Source: Papio anubis
Taxonomy: Eukaryota > Chordata > Mammalia > Primates > Cercopithecidae
DNA length: 64,000 bases
Direction: 5' to 3'
NCBI RefSeq assembly: GCF_008728515.1
Contig: NC_044981.1
Span: 98,654,043-98,718,042, forward strand
A model generated the notes under the pieces. The model had not been told where the DNA came from and did not search any database. It saw only the letters and a program-made list of their open reading frames with translations. Both the position numbers and the translations under genes were made by a program. Below are positions 46,491 to 59,085 of the stretch, one piece after another; positions within the stretch are counted from its first letter, which is position 1; every line of letters starts with the position of its first letter.

Positions 46491-48396
46491 GCAAAAACAC
46501 TTTTTATTCATTCATTGTAAACTATAGAATTTAGCATAGTAGATTTTTAAAAATATATATATTTTTTAGGTTTGGGTGAAAATTGATAAAAGATTATCTA
46601 ATCAATTTATAGCTTAATATGTAAGTTTAGCATCCTGACCTGCAAAGATTAAATTGTTTTTGGAACTGCTATAAAATAGTGACATACTAACAAAATACTT
46701 TTGCTTGCAATCTTAGCTGAATAACCTCCTGACCTGTTTCTCTGAACTTTCTGTATTTGTCCTTTCTAACCATTTACCGGAAAGCTGGGAAAATATACCA
46801 TCTATGCACTGCACGGCTGAATAGTAATTCTTAGTCGAAAAGTATAGCTGTATGTCTTAGGAAAAATTGAAAGAAAGGGTAGCCAAAAAGACAAAGGTCA
46901 AAGATTAACGTTATTTAATTTTTAAAGAAGTTAAAAAGGTGAATCATTATGAGACAGAAATATTTCTAAAATACATCAAATCATAATAAGAAACAGGCTT
47001 TAGAAAATGTGAATAAAGTTGGCCAAAAAAAATCAGTTAATTTAAAATTTTGAATTAATAGAGTTGAGTGTCTCCTATATAAAACATATTCTTCAACTGT
47101 TTCAGCGAAGATAATCCTGCTTTTTATAAGATGATAGTTCATGAGGGAAAGAGTCAAGTAAACAGATAATTTTGATGTAATGAAGTAAGTAATATTCCAG
47201 AAGTATTCACTAAACACTACTTCATATCTATGCAAGGTACATAAAATCCACCAGAAGGAGACGGTGTTTGAAGTTAGTACAGTAAATAGAATCCACATAA
47301 GGAGGATCCAAATCTGGCCCATAAGAGTGCTCCATTCCTTTACTTTACAAATGAATAAAATGAAGAACAAAAATGTGATTATCTTCTCCATAGTCATACA
47401 TTCAGTTAGAGAAATAATCAAGACTAAAATCCAGATTATCTATCATGTCTGGTTCTGTTTCCTTCCATCTTTTTAATAGTTGAAAATAATTCATTATAGC
47501 TGTGTTTTTATCAGCACAATCTTCTAGGAATTTTGACTGAACAGATTTTTTTTTTTTTTAAGTCAGAGAAGGTTGTCTGATCCCAATGACCCTTTCTTTG
47601 ATTGGTGTATCTAATTCAATCATAAATTTCAAAATAACTTTGTTTGCAGACACAATGTTAAAGTGTTATCTAAAGATTAAGGAACTTTCTCATGCAATAC
47701 TTCCTAAAGTATTGTCACAGTCTTTTCTTTTCCTTCCATGTCACAGATCAGTTCTTTGGTAAAATACAAATAAAAGGAGTTAGCAGGAGTTTTACTTCCT
47801 CCATGACAGTGTGAGGAACTCTGTGGACCAACTGAACACTGAAACTGATGAAAATTAAAAACATAAAACCATTTAGAAACTCAAAATAATTATAAAAACG
47901 TAAATCAAATAAATATTTATTCAAGAACATCCATTAAAATTTGCAAAGAACTCTGAGAATCTGTGCTATTTGAACCATGACCCAAGTCTTCTTTTCCGAC
48001 TTCCAGCTCAATGAGATTAAAATTCCACTCTAGTTTAGTACAGCGAAAACCACTGGGGGCCTTTTCTCCTAAGTCAGACCGCTATCTTTCTGGAAGGGGC
48101 AGATAATAAGCATAAGCCCATCTATCGATTGCTAATGCTATGTTCTGGGTAATTATGGTTAAGACATGACAGTTCCTTCTTCTCTGCCTGGCCCCTACTC
48201 ATGCAGTAGAGGCTTACCTTAGATGCAATGCTGTGAGAATAGTCGTGCTCCAGTTCATGAAGCAGGGATTCCATGCCAAGAAAGCTAGGCCAAAAAAACC
48301 CTAATCATTCCCCATCTCCATCAAGTGATTAGCTTCTAAAGGCTTTTCACTTAGAGTTAAGTATGCAACTAATAAGGGAGGGGGGCAGGTAAGCAC
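46491..48396. other. Unassigned DNA; possible MIR/L2 remnant at 47,170-47,470
   Basis: The order of blocks near 47,200-47,410 ('ctatgcaaggtac', then 'ctttacaaatgaataaaat', then 'catagtcatacattcagtta') resembles MIR but is weak. The minus-strand open frame at 46,981-47,421 (146 codons, Phe/Leu/Ile-rich) overlaps this and has no recognisable domain. The part 47,990-48,390 is less AT-rich and may be another old repeat. A T tract lies at 47,547-47,559. Confidence 0.4.
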
Positions 48397-48546
48397 TGTG
48401 TAGAGAAGTGCGGGGTCCTTGGCGAAGGCTCCTCCCTCGGGCCTCTGCCTGCAGACCTAAGTGAGAACAGACACTCCTGTTTTGGTGCCCAAATGTTGAA
48501 TTTTCCAAGATGATCCTGGCTTGCCACTCCCCCCATTCTGTGCCCG

Positions 48547-48552
48547 TATAAA
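48547..48552 (+). promoter_or_regulatory. TATA box of the LTR
   Basis: TATAAA lies about 280 bp upstream of the AATAAA signal, the order and spacing expected for U3 and R. A second AT-rich candidate (ATATATAA) is at 48,573-48,580. Transcription would run rightward. Whether the promoter is active cannot be read from the sequence. Confidence 0.55.
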
Positions 48553-48824
48553 CCCAAGACCTTAGTGGGAACATATATAAGCGACTGAACGTTGAGACCA
48601 GCAGACCAGCAGAACAGTGGGCCAGCAGACCAGCGACGGTGGAACAACGCGGCAGAGAAAGAGAGAAAAGGACGGAATCTGGATGCCGAGGGAAGTTCGG
48701 CCAGGGGGGCGGTTGGAGAGGAGTCCGGCCGCTGGGCAGCCAGACTCCAGGAAAAGACCACGTTCCCACTCCATCCCCGCCTCTGGTTCCCCATTCATTT
48801 CACTGAGAGCCACCTCCACCGCTC

Positions 48825-48830
48825 AATAAA
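48825..48830 (+). promoter_or_regulatory. LTR polyadenylation signal AATAAA
   Basis: AATAAA in 'gctcaataaaaccttgcact', the typical wording near the end of R in class I ERV LTRs. It supports the strand and approximate R/U5 border of the element. Confidence 0.65.
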
Positions 48831-49269
48831 ACCTTGCACTCATCCTTCGGGCCGGCGTGTGATCGAATTATTTTGGGACACTGAGCAAGAGTTCGGGATA
48901 CAGAAGGCTGTCACACTGGCCCCTCCCATTGACACACAAGCCATCTGCAGATAGCAAATCTGAAAGAGCTTTGTAACGCACGAGCACTAGGGCTTTGGGA
49001 GTTGCAGACACCGTTAGATAGTGCCATGGGGCTGGAGCCTAAATGTGCGCACACAGGCTTCTGCACCTGCCCTTCTACAGGTTTCAGTTGCAGCCTAATG
49101 GAACTAGTGAGCCACACCCCTGTTGTTGTCCTGCGAGGGGAATAAGGGAACTCTCCCGTTTCACCACTGTCCCCATGTATAGCACTAAAGCTGTGGCTCA
49201 GAGATTTTACTGGATGGGAGAAGGTGAAGGGACCCAGAGAGTTCCAAATATCTCTCACAGGAACTGACT

Positions 49270-50480
49270 TCATTTGCAATGGAGTATGAAGAAGTTCAAA
49301 TCTAAGAATATTGCCACAGTAAAAGTTGTGGTGAAAGAAAGTTGATAAAGGATTGATAGATTAATTGAAGATACATCTAAATTGTAGTCCAACCACAGAC
49401 TGGGAGAAAAAAAGAATTGCAAAAGACACAGCTGATGAAAGGTCATCATTCAAAATACACAAAGAACTCTTAAAATGCAATGAGAAAACAACCTGATTGA
49501 AAATTGGGCAAAAGACCTGAAAGACACCACGCCACAGAAAATTATGGATGACAAGTGAGCATATGAAAAAATGTTAAACATATATGTCGTTAGAGAACTG
49601 TAAATTTAAACAACGAGATATTGCTCCACATCTGTTAGAATGGCCAGAACATTGACAACATCAAATACTGTTAAGGATGGGGAACAACAAGAATTCCCGT
49701 GTGTTTAGTGGGAGTGAAAACTACTGCAGTCATTTTTGAAGATAGTTTGGCAGCTTTCTTACAAAAGTAAACCGACTACTACCATACAATCTAGCAGTCA
49801 TGCCTCTTGTTATTTACCCAAAGGAGTGAAAACTTGTGTCCACACAAAAACCTGTGCATGGATGTTTACAGCAGATGTATTCTTAATTACCAAAATTTGG
49901 AGGCACCAAGATGTCTTTGACTAGGTGAACAGATAAACAGTGGTCCATCTAGACAACAGAATGTTATTCAGCTGTAAGAAGAAATTAGCCATCTAGCCAT
50001 ATAAACTTAATTGCATATTACTAAGTAAAAGCAAAGCCAATACCAATCCAAAAAAGGCTACCTACTATATCATTCCAAACATATGACATTCTGGAAAAGA
50101 TAAAGCTATGGATTTAGCGGTTGCTGGAAATTAGTGGAGAGGGAAGAACATAGGAAAACAGGCGATTTTTAGAGCAAGAAAACTATTATTTATGATACTA
50201 CAATGCTGGACACAGGTCAGTATACATTTGTCCATATCCATAAAATGTGCAACACAAAAAGCAACTCTAAAGTAAGCAAAAACTATAAACTTTAGGTAAC
50301 AATGATATGTAAATGTAGGCTCCTCAACTGTTACAAAGGTACCACTCTGTTATGAGATGTTAATAGTGGACAATATTGTGCATGTGTATAGATATGAACT
50401 GTATGAGAACTCTGCATTCTTAGCTCAATTTTGCTGTGAACCTAAAACTTCCCTAAAAATGGAAATGTATTATTTTAAAA
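49270..50480 (+). mobile_element. L1M (L1MC/L1ME-like) 3' end, sense
   Basis: Old L1 with ORF2 C-terminus ('attgggcaaaagacctgaaa' at 49,504, 'ggcagctttcttacaaaagt' at 49,749, 'aaaacctgtgcatggatgtt' at 49,847) and 3'UTR ('ctcaactgttacaaaggtac' at 50,323, 'caattttgctgtgaacctaa' at 50,426, 'cttccctaaaaatggaaatg' at 50,449). The ORF2 remnant at 49,736-49,924 is open but short. The solo LTR lies just upstream. Confidence 0.75.
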
Positions 50481-50499
50481 CTAACAAAAGTACATGCTC

Positions 50500-52150
50500 A
50501 AAATGAAAACTTAAATCCACAGAAATAAAGATACATTAAATTATAAATAAGAAGATTAACAACAAAAAATCTATCAATATGCACTTTCCTTCTCTCAGCT
50601 TCTTTAAAACACATAAAATATATAAAGTCATAATTATAACAATGCATCATTGATTTTTTAAAATCTGTAAATGTAATATGCATAACAGTAATATCACAAA
50701 AGGGAGGAAAGGTAATGGAAATCTATGGAATAATGTTTTATATCATACTAGAATTAAGTTAGTGTAACTCTAAAACTGTATCTGATAAGTTAAGATGTAT
50801 ATGGTAAATCCTAGAACAACCACTGATAACTCAAAAATAGTAAAAAATATTAATTGTTGCTAAAATTCTACCTTAGGAAATAATGCAAAAGAAAGCATCT
50901 AAGGAAAAATACAAGAAAAAAGCCATAAGACATATAGAAAACAGAAAATGAATATGTAGCATATGTAAATTCAAATATATCAATAGTGGCATTAAATGTA
51001 AATTGATTAAATAATCCAATGAAAAGCCAGAGATTGTCAGACGGAACTAAAACACAAGATTCAATTGCATGCCATCTGTAGCTGACATACTTAGGATTCA
51101 AAGATATAAGTAGATTGAAAGTAAAAGAAAAAGAAAAAAGGTGGAGTAACTATAATAATATCAGACAAAAGAAACTTCAAAACAAGAAATGTTACCAGAG
51201 ATAATGAGGAACATTTTATAGTGATAAAATAATCAATCCATCAGAAAGATATAACATCTAACCAGACTAACAAAAAAACCTCAAACTAAGTGTCTAATTA
51301 CCTCCATTTATATTGAATTCGTCGTGTCTGGCATTCAACAAAAAATTACAAGATATGCTCAAAGGCGAGAGAAAACAGTGTGAAAAGACAAAGCAAAACT
51401 CAATGAAATTGTATTAAAATATGTGAAAGAATAATCCATCATAACCAAGAAGGTTTTATAACAGCAATTCAAAGTTATTTTAACATTAGACAATAAATCA
51501 GAGTATGTGTGTCTCAGTTTTTGTTGCTATAAAGAAATACCTGAGGATGAGTAATTTATACAGAAGAGGTTTGTTTTGACTCCTAGTTGTGTAGGCTACA
51601 CAGGAGGCATGGCGTCAGCCTCTGCTCCTGGTAAAGGCCTCAGAAAGCTTCCAACCATGGTGATAGGTGAACAGGGAGCAGGTGTGTCACATGACCGATG
51701 AGAGCAGGAAGAACAGAGTGAAGGAGGAAAGCCCAAGCTCTTTTAAATGATCAGATCCTATGCAAACTGAATAAGAACTCACTCTTCACTAAGAGGATGG
51801 CACTAAGCCATTCATGAGGGATCCACCCCCATGATCCAATACCTCCAACTAGACCCCACCTCCAACATTGGGGATCACATTTTAACATGAGATTTGGAGA
51901 GAACACACATCCAAACTGTATTAATGGAATTGACCATAATAACAAACAAAACAAGGAGATATAATCATTTAAATAGAGGCAGAAAGGAAATACTTAAATT
52001 CAATTCTCAGCAAACTAGAAATAATAGGAAACTTGATCAAACTGATAAATTAGTAAAAATACGCTTAAGTCATACTTGATGAAAGACTGAATTTTTTACT
52101 TTGGATATTAGGAAAAAGGCAACTCTCTTTCAAATATTATAAAACATTAC
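50500..52150 (+). mobile_element. L1M inter-ORF and ORF2 fragment, sense, split by MLT1
   Basis: Sense L1M: spacer text around 50,700-50,830 ('gttagtgtaactctaaaact', 'taaatcctagaacaaccact'), ORF2 start at 50,980-51,300 ('tcaatagtggcattaaatgt', 'taatatcagacaaaagaaac'), and after the LTR a piece 'attctcagcaaactagaaat' at 52,001. Endonuclease- and RT-region text is present but all frames are broken. Confidence 0.68.
51507..51924 (-). mobile_element. MLT1-type MaLR LTR, antisense
   Basis: Complement of an MLT1 LTR: 'gttgctataaagaaatacct' at 51,523, 'ggaggcatggcgtcagcctc' at 51,602, 'gtcacatgaccgatgagagc' near 51,688, 'catgagggatccacccccat' at 51,813 and 'acacatccaaactgtatta' at 51,905. It is inserted in L1M ORF2 sequence, like the copy at 11,569-12,300. 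The open frame at 51,751-51,954 is a by-product. Confidence 0.8.
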
Positions 52151-52650
52151 TAAGAAAGATGAAAATCCATTCACCTTAGCAGGTGAATAGGCAACTTGTG
52201 ATGCATTTGTGCAATGGAATATACAATTTAGCAACAAAAGAGAACAACCTGTTGATACACCCGTGATATAAATTAATGTCAAAATAAATATGTGTACCAT
52301 AAGAAGCCAGCAAAAAAAATACTCTATAATTACATATAAGTATGTATATGTATTCATATATAGACCTATATACATACACACATATACATATGTAAGCACA
52401 CATACACACAGACGCACATGCGCACACATTCTAGAAAATGGAGGCTATAGTGACAGAAACCAGATCACTGGGTGCCTGGAATGGAGGAAAATTGGATTAC
52501 AGGAAGATATGCAGAAGCATTGTTGGGGGAAGGAGCTGTTCATTTCCTTAGTTCTAAATGACAGTTTCACAGTTGTCTACTGTGTTAAACTAGTCCAAGT
52601 TTTTAATTTATATGAAATTTATTGTATTTAAGTTATAACTCATTAAAAGG
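52151..52650 (+). mobile_element. Old L1ME-like 3' end, sense (probable)
   Basis: Resembles the far 3' end of L1ME: 'gaaaccagatcactgggtgc' at 52,458, 'taaatgacagtttcacagtt' at 52,555 and 'tttattgtatttaagttata' near 52,618. An embedded TA/CA-rich simple stretch at 52,325-52,428 has taken over part of the 3'UTR. A weak call; the two ends are uncertain. Confidence 0.45.
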
Positions 52651-54840
52651 GAAAAAATAAAGATATAATTACCTACAGAAGGTATTATATTTACAGGTAA
52701 TGGCAACTATTTAGAAAAATAGTCCATAATAATAAAAAGTTAAAGTATATAAAAAGTCATGCATTGGGGATTATAAATTATTTATAATTTTACTGTAAAA
52801 ATTGGACAATCTATGTGTTTCCTCTGTAATTGCCTGACTAAAAATGTTTAACATAAAATTAAATTATACAAAAACAGTACGTAAAAAGAGCTTGGTTAAA
52901 ACAATTTTTTAAATCCTTTTATATTATATTTTTAATGTAAAAAAATAAAAATAACCTTTAACTAGTGGCAACATAAGGCTGCTGTGATGGGTAAAAGGTA
53001 AATTTAGCTAATGTTATACGAAAATGTGATTCAACCGAGAATCAGACTTTCACTAACACATTTATGTAAGATATTATATAATAAAATAATGTAGAATTAT
53101 AATAGAAATAAATCGGAATAAAGATATAGTGCAAAGCTGCCCAGGGGGTATTTGGTTGTCTAGAAATAGAGTTATTCTAATAAATGGAGAGAAGTCACTA
53201 TAGAGAATATAAGAACAGATTCCTAATTGGCTAAGGATGTTTAAATCTGGGAAAAGGCAACCAAGAGTACAATCATTGGAGTGGGGTTATCTAAAGAGAG
53301 AATATAATTACAATCCAGGTAAAAAGAAATAGTTATCAAATTTGGGTAGTGGCAGCAAACACAGAAAAAGAAGGTACCCATATATAAGAGATAGTATAGA
53401 AAATAAAATGTGCGTAGTCCACTTGGGTAAATATTTTAAAGGGTATTTAAAGTTTGACTTCACCCATAATACTTTTTAAATGTATTGACCAATAATAAGA
53501 TTACAGTTATCTTTAAATGTTTGTTTCTTTCCAGGCTTACCTAATGGATTTATCAGAAGTTTTATTTTCTGTCGGGTTCACAGAGAGAATAATGGAAACA
53601 GATGACTTCTTGTAATTCAAACCCTAAAATATTTGCTTATTTGTAACAAAGCATTTCCAATTCTCAGAAAAGAAAGGATGCAGATTTTTTTGCTCAAAGA
53701 AAATTATTAATGCTAAAATTTATGAAAACATTACTAGAAATTAAAATATAATTAATCTATGGAGCTCTATAGAATACAAATTTAAAATAAACTTCAAGAT
53801 ATCCTGATTTTTAAATGTTCATTTTAAAATAATTCTGTTATTATAACTTAATAGAATCAGAAGTCTTTCAAATTAATTGTAATTTTATATTAATATCTTT
53901 GTGGTTTATATGCAGTGTGTTTATGCTACTTTATTTGCTGGGAAGAAACTATTATGTAAATGTCTTTCAGTCTAGGTTGAAATGGTCATACATGTTTGAT
54001 TTGGAAAGTGATTAAATCTTACACTGAATTTAAACTGGATATGTTATTTTTAGCCTTTCTTATTATGATACCCTATATAAACACATCTGACTGATTTTTA
54101 AGATGCTGGTCAAAATAATGAAAGTTTGATGTTTCTGTTTATAATATTTCTGGAAAAGTGCATACTGTAAGTCCTATTCAATTATAGATAAAAGTCCCCA
54201 TTTAGCTAAACATTTATTTAATACAATAGAAACCTGACCTTTCAATAATAATTCAAGTCTGAACAGCAACAAAAGAAGATTTAGAAAGGAAGATCTTATT
54301 TTTAGAAAACTCCTTTCCATTGTATCTTTACATGAATTGATTTCAAGGGTATCCCTGAATACCTGAACGCTATGATTTTGTACATAATTTCTGCTATAAT
54401 TATTGGCTCTTGGCCTTACCTAATTACTTCTGAAAAGAAATGCTATAACCTAGTAAATGAAATGTAAAAATAACCAAAACCCTGGATAACCCCCTACAGC
54501 AATCTAGTTTGTAAATATGGCATTGGTTCAGCTCTCTAATAGTTCCTTTAGAAGGAAATAAACATTTTTGAAGAGAGTGTATCAGATGTTCATAGAAGCA
54601 TGAAAGTTAGGGAAGATGCGCCATTGTAAAAGAAGGTTTTATTAAATTATCTATAAGCATGTGTGTGTGTTTTAAAGCTTTTTACAACTAGATTCTGCTT
54701 TACTGATATAGTTCTCTTCTTTACAGTCCTAGAATATGGGTCTAAAACAGGGCTTAAACTTGAAGTGTCCTGGAGAACAGAAGCCAACACATACTATTAT
54801 TTTTCCTGTGTGTTCTACAGGTGTAAGTAATGCAACCAGG
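52651..54840. other. AT-rich DNA without recognisable features
   Basis: About 2.2 kb free of recognisable Alu, L1 or LTR text. No open frame of note. In such a repeat-dense window this is one of the longer candidate single-copy intervals. Confidence 0.5.
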
Positions 54841-55131
54841 TTTGTTTTGTTTTGTTTTTGAGGCGGAATTTCACTCTTGTTGCCCAGGCTGGAGTGCAAT
54901 GGCTCGATCTTGGCTCACTGCAACCTCTGCCTCCTAGGTACAAGGGATTCTCCTGTCTTAGCCTCCTAAGTAGCTGTGATTACAGGCATGTGCCACCAGG
55001 TCCAGCTAATTTTTTTTTTTTTTTTTGTATTTAGTAGAGACATAGTTTCATCAAGTTAGTCAAACTGCTGGCGAACTCCTGACCTCCGGTGATCCACCCA
55101 CTTTGGCCTCCCAAAATGCTGGGATTACAAA
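54841..55131 (-). mobile_element. AluS, antisense, nearly full length
   Basis: Tail of GTTTT units (54,841-54,859), then 'tgcccaggctggagtgcaat', 'ctcactgcaacctctgcctc', a T run in the middle linker (55,007-55,026) and end 'aaatgctgggattaca'. About 25 bases of the Alu 5' end are missing. Divergence suits AluS. Confidence 0.94.
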
Positions 55132-57642
55132 TAGTTGCCTTATGATTGTGATTACTCCTTAAATGTTTCAGAAAAAGTTTTTAGTTGTAAAGTTCTAGTT
55201 ACTTTAAGACATATCAGCATAATTTTCTAGCAATTTAATTTAACATAAGAAGCAATGACAGTCTGCATTTCTTGGAATTTAAATTATGTTTCATCTACAA
55301 ACAACAAGACTCTAAATCTGAGTCTGTTCAATTAGTGTTAATGTGATATAATGACAAAATTGGTTCAGAGGATTTTAGACATAAATCATGCTAGAAGAAA
55401 TTTCACACTTAAGAGTACCAGTTCATTCTTTGCATCCACTTTTAAAGCAAATACAAGAAAAACCCTTCCCTCAGTAACTGAATACTAACTCAGGTCAAAT
55501 GTATGTTTCATGACATGAACAATAATTAGTAATGTAACCAGTGAAGTTATTTTTGTTCCCGCTTAATCATCCATTTCCAAAGTGCTGATAATCAAATGGA
55601 GTACAAGGTGAAAACACTTTGCTTTAAAAGTTAACTATGACAATAAACTACCTGCCATCAAATTTGTGGAAAGAAAAAAAAAATAAAGTTGGTTAAAACT
55701 TTGATTATAAGGAATCATTAATTTAATGTAATGATATGAAATTTTGCCTCACGAATCAACAAACATATATTTAAAGTATATATTTTGTGCTCTTGGATTA
55801 TCTTACTGAGAAACGTAATGTGAAAACTTATGAAGTCTCCAATCCTAACATCACTGCCATCTGTTTATATTTATGTCTTTTCTGGCCTAATTTTCTTACC
55901 TATTCAGATATCACTACATGAGTCATCACATTATTTACTCTCTGTCCTTTACCTGACCTCTCTTTCCATCTTGTCTTTCCAACATCATTCTGCAAAACAA
56001 CCACAATGGCAACCAGTCTAACCCATAAAATTTCCAACTGTTTCCCAAAAGTGTTGAGGAAAAAAATTCACAGAAATCTATGAATTAACTACTATTCTTT
56101 GATTTACATTCTAGCTGGGTCCTTAATATAGCCTATGAATCATTTTATACCTGAAGACTCTCTCTTCCATTTTCCTCAATTTTAACTCTTAAGCTTATCG
56201 CCGTTTTTATACTGCCTATAGTCCCTTAATTCTGACAGGACAAATTTATCTTGGATATCATTGAAATAGCTAGGACCCATCTAATAAGAACTCTCACAAC
56301 TTCCTCCCTCACCACATCTAAATGTATTTGTATCATTACCTTTAGGTTTATAATTATATATGCCTTCTTTTCCTATTGTTTCAAGATCAGGATAATACCT
56401 GCTAGCCTGCCTGTTTTTGTTTGTTTGTTTGTTTGTTTGTTTTTTCTGTTTGTTTTTGCAGGAGGAGGGCAAATTGTTGGGGTTTTATTTAAAAATCAAA
56501 TTAATATCTTGCATAGAGAAGTGTTAAATATGAAATAAAAATATCTGAAAATCAAGAGTCTGAGCTTTTAAGCATTCCATACAAGAATTTTAATACCAAA
56601 AACACTATGTGAACTATGTGAGCATGGTTTTAGTTAGCTCGTCATCCCCCATAATATCAGAGGATATAAATATACTAATGGAGACAGGGTATAGAGAGGT
56701 AAATTAGGCAAGGTGCCATTGTGTCAGATTCATCCATCTCTTAACTCCCCCAATGGTTTTGTATATTTAATAGGTAGAAATAAGATTTTTGCATTTGTAG
56801 ATTATTTTAACTTCTGGTAACAGGACTAAGTTACTCAAAAGTATTTCCTCTAAGAAAAGGTAAAAATGCTGAGAAAAATATTTTTTAAAAACTCCTCAAA
56901 TGTTTTCCGGTGACTGGAAAAATAAAAATAAGAAGACCTACCAAATCAAAATAACCAAATCAAATCAAAAAGCAGGAGTCCAGAGCAGTGAGACAAATAC
57001 ATATTAAAGTATATTTTAACTTGAAAGTATTTGTTGATACAGGTAAAAATGAGATTTAATTCTGAAGGCGTCATGTGGTATAATTGCCAAAGTCACAGTT
57101 CAGGGTCTAGGGGCTGGAGTCAAAGAGCAGCCCTCCCTAGAAAACTGTTGCAGTAAAAAGCTATAACATCAGGATAATGATAAACAGGAAACGAACTATC
57201 CCTAACCCACTCATCCCCCAGAAGAATACAAATACATTTGTCTCAACCCTGACACAAGCAAATGGTTTAAAAAAAAAAAAAAAATTCCTGAGTTGTAACC
57301 GTGTGTCAGCTATCTTAGGGAATTTTAACACTACCTGTGTTAAACTTTGAATGTAATTATTTTATTAACGTTTAAATTTGATTTTCTCTACATTATACTT
57401 TAATGTTTACACATACACTGTTTATGTATTTAGTTTTTCTAAGCTTCTTTGTTTTTGCACTGTATTTGTTACTGTTTTTATTTGTCACCAGCGTTTTGAG
57501 GGTATTTCTACATTGCCACAAGATTTTAGTATTGGGGATGAGAAGCCTGATGCCAGTATGACTGATTTCTATTATGGATAATCTTTGACTTTTTCCTAAT
57601 GAAAATTATGTGAACTTTACTTTATCCTGTGGTTTTCTAAAA
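55132..57642. other. Unassigned AT-rich DNA
   Basis: No transposon firmly assigned. A pyrimidine-rich piece at 55,830-56,020 gives an open frame without domains and could be a diverged L2 or MIR. The part 57,480-57,600 has wording faintly like antisense L1M ORF1. An A tract lies at 57,268-57,283. Open frames at 56,251-56,538 and 57,378-57,581 carry no domain. Confidence 0.4.
56416..56457 (+). repeat. (GTTT)n simple repeat
   Basis: Five to six consecutive GTTT units followed by imperfect ones. It is not attached to an Alu body, unlike the similar tract at 9,923-9,944. Confidence 0.9.
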
Positions 57643-57940
57643 TTTTATTTTATTTTTTTAATTTGTTTTATTTTATTTTATTTTCTCTCACTGTCAGCCA
57701 GGCTGGAGCACAGTGGTGATCCTGCTGTCTCCACCTCCACTGCTTAGGTGATCCTCCTGCCCCAGCCTCTCAAGTAATTGGGACCAAAGAACATGTTTGG
57801 CTAATTGCTTATTATTGTTTTTACAGACATGATCTCACTATGTTGCCCAGGCTGGTCTTCATCTCCTGGGCTCAAGTGATGCTTCTGCCTCAACCTCCCA
57901 AAGGGCTGGGTTTACAAGCAAGATCCATGCTGCCCAGCTG
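57643..57940 (-). mobile_element. AluJ, antisense
   Basis: T-rich tail of TTTTA units (57,643-57,683), then 'cagccaggctggagcacagt', 'ttaggtgatcctcctgcccc', 'actatgttgcccaggctggt' and 'gggctcaagtgatgcttctg', ending 'atgctgcccagc'. The 'gggctcaagtgat' form and high divergence mark an old AluJ. Confidence 0.92.
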
Positions 57941-58379
57941 AAATTATATTAAATTGTGTCTATGTGGGTCTTTCTTTGCATTGTTTGCTGGGTGCTTGCC
58001 CTGTTACATATGAAGATGGGTCTTTCTGATGTAACACTTATCTATAATAATGATTATATATATACACACACACGTGTCCATATGACCCACACATATAATC
58101 CATATTATAGATGTGGTTCTCATGTATAATAATGCATGATCTATTATTTCTACGATGATTCGTTTCTTCATTTACGCTTTTGGTTTTTTTTCTAGAATTG
58201 GTAATGTGTATGTAATAGGTTTCCTGGAATATATTGTCTATGATTATCATCATTTTATCAGGTTTCCAGTTCAGTGATATATGTTCTAATTTTTGAGAGT
58301 TTTTAGCAATATTTTGCTTTGATCCTATCAATTTCAGGAACTATATTTTTTCATATTTTTAACTAAAGTCCATAGTTTT
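57941..58379. other. Unassigned AT-rich DNA
   Basis: Short TA/CA alternation at 58,054-58,074. The rest has no confident assignment, though the wording near 57,960-58,020 could be old antisense L1. The minus-strand open frame at 58,038-58,331 has no recognisable domain. Confidence 0.4.
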
Positions 58380-59085
58380 CCAGAGTTCCTTAGTTTTCAT
58401 GTAATGAATGCTTTCTGTTCCAATATCCTAGCCAGGATACCACGTTATATTTCATCATCATGTCACTTCAAGCTCCTCTTGGTTGTAACAATGTATCTGA
58501 CTTTCCTTATTTTTGATAACCTTGGTAGTTTTGTGGCATATTGTTCCAATATTTATATAAGATGCTTCAATAGTATTTATCTGATTTTTTTCCATGATTA
58601 GACTGAGGTTCTATGTTTTAGGGAGGAAGATCAGGAAGATCACTGAGGTAAAGTGCTCTTCATCACTTACTAAAAAGAGAACAAACTATAGACATGACAT
58701 CACCATTGATGTTAATCTTGATTATTTGGCTGTAGTAATGTTGGTGAGGGTTCTCCACTATAAAGCTACTTGATCTCTCCAAGTCCTATACTCACTGGAA
58801 GGAAGTCACTATTCACATCCCACACTAAGTAGTGAGGAATTATTTTTCTTCTACTGTAAGATGGAATAACTACATAAATTATCTGGGATTCTTCTACGTG
58901 GGAGACATGTCTACTCTCCTGATGCATGTGTGTATGTATGAATATATGGCTGCATGAATGTATCAATTATTTATTTGCATCACTATAATATCATAATGTT
59001 GCTTTTGTCTTTTAGTTATTAAAAGAGCTGCTATAAACATGTGTGTGAAGGATTTTGTGTGGATGTAACATTTCAAGTCAGTTCA
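58380..59085 (-). mobile_element. Ancient L1ME-like 3' end, antisense (probable)
   Basis: Recognisable pieces: 'ttgatgttaatcttgattat' at 58,707, 'ggttctccactataaagcta' at 58,749, 'gaaggaagtcactattcaca' at about 58,798, 'aactacataaattatctggg' at 58,867, and 'gagctgctataaacatgtgt' at 59,024, in the order expected of the complement of an old L1 3'UTR followed by ORF2. No frame survives. Confidence 0.5.

Larger units (their letters stand above)
48397..49165 (+). mobile_element. ERV1-like (class I) solo LTR; ends approximate
   Basis: A GC-rich island in AT-rich DNA with LTR architecture: start near 'tgtgtagagaagtgcggggt', U3 with 'cccaaatgttgaattttcca', TATAAA at 48,547, a short-period stretch of CCAGCAGAC-like units (48,597-48,637), AATAAA at 48,825, then an R/U5-like region ('tgtgatcgaattattttggg', 'gctttgtaacgcacgagcac') to about 49,165. 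I recognise the U5 wording as that of a primate ERV1 LTR but cannot name the family. No internal viral sequence is attached. Open frames across it on both strands (up to 141 codons) do not encode viral domains I recognise. Confidence 0.62.

Noticed and set aside
46981..47421. 146-codon minus-strand open frame as a membrane protein
   Set aside because: Its Phe/Leu/Ile richness reflects the AT-rich complement. There is no start context, splice signal or conserved motif, and it overlaps a possible MIR remnant.
48347..48954. Overlapping 120-141 codon frames on both strands
   Set aside because: They sit in the ERV-like LTR, whose low stop-codon density follows from its GC content. LTRs of this type are not protein-coding.
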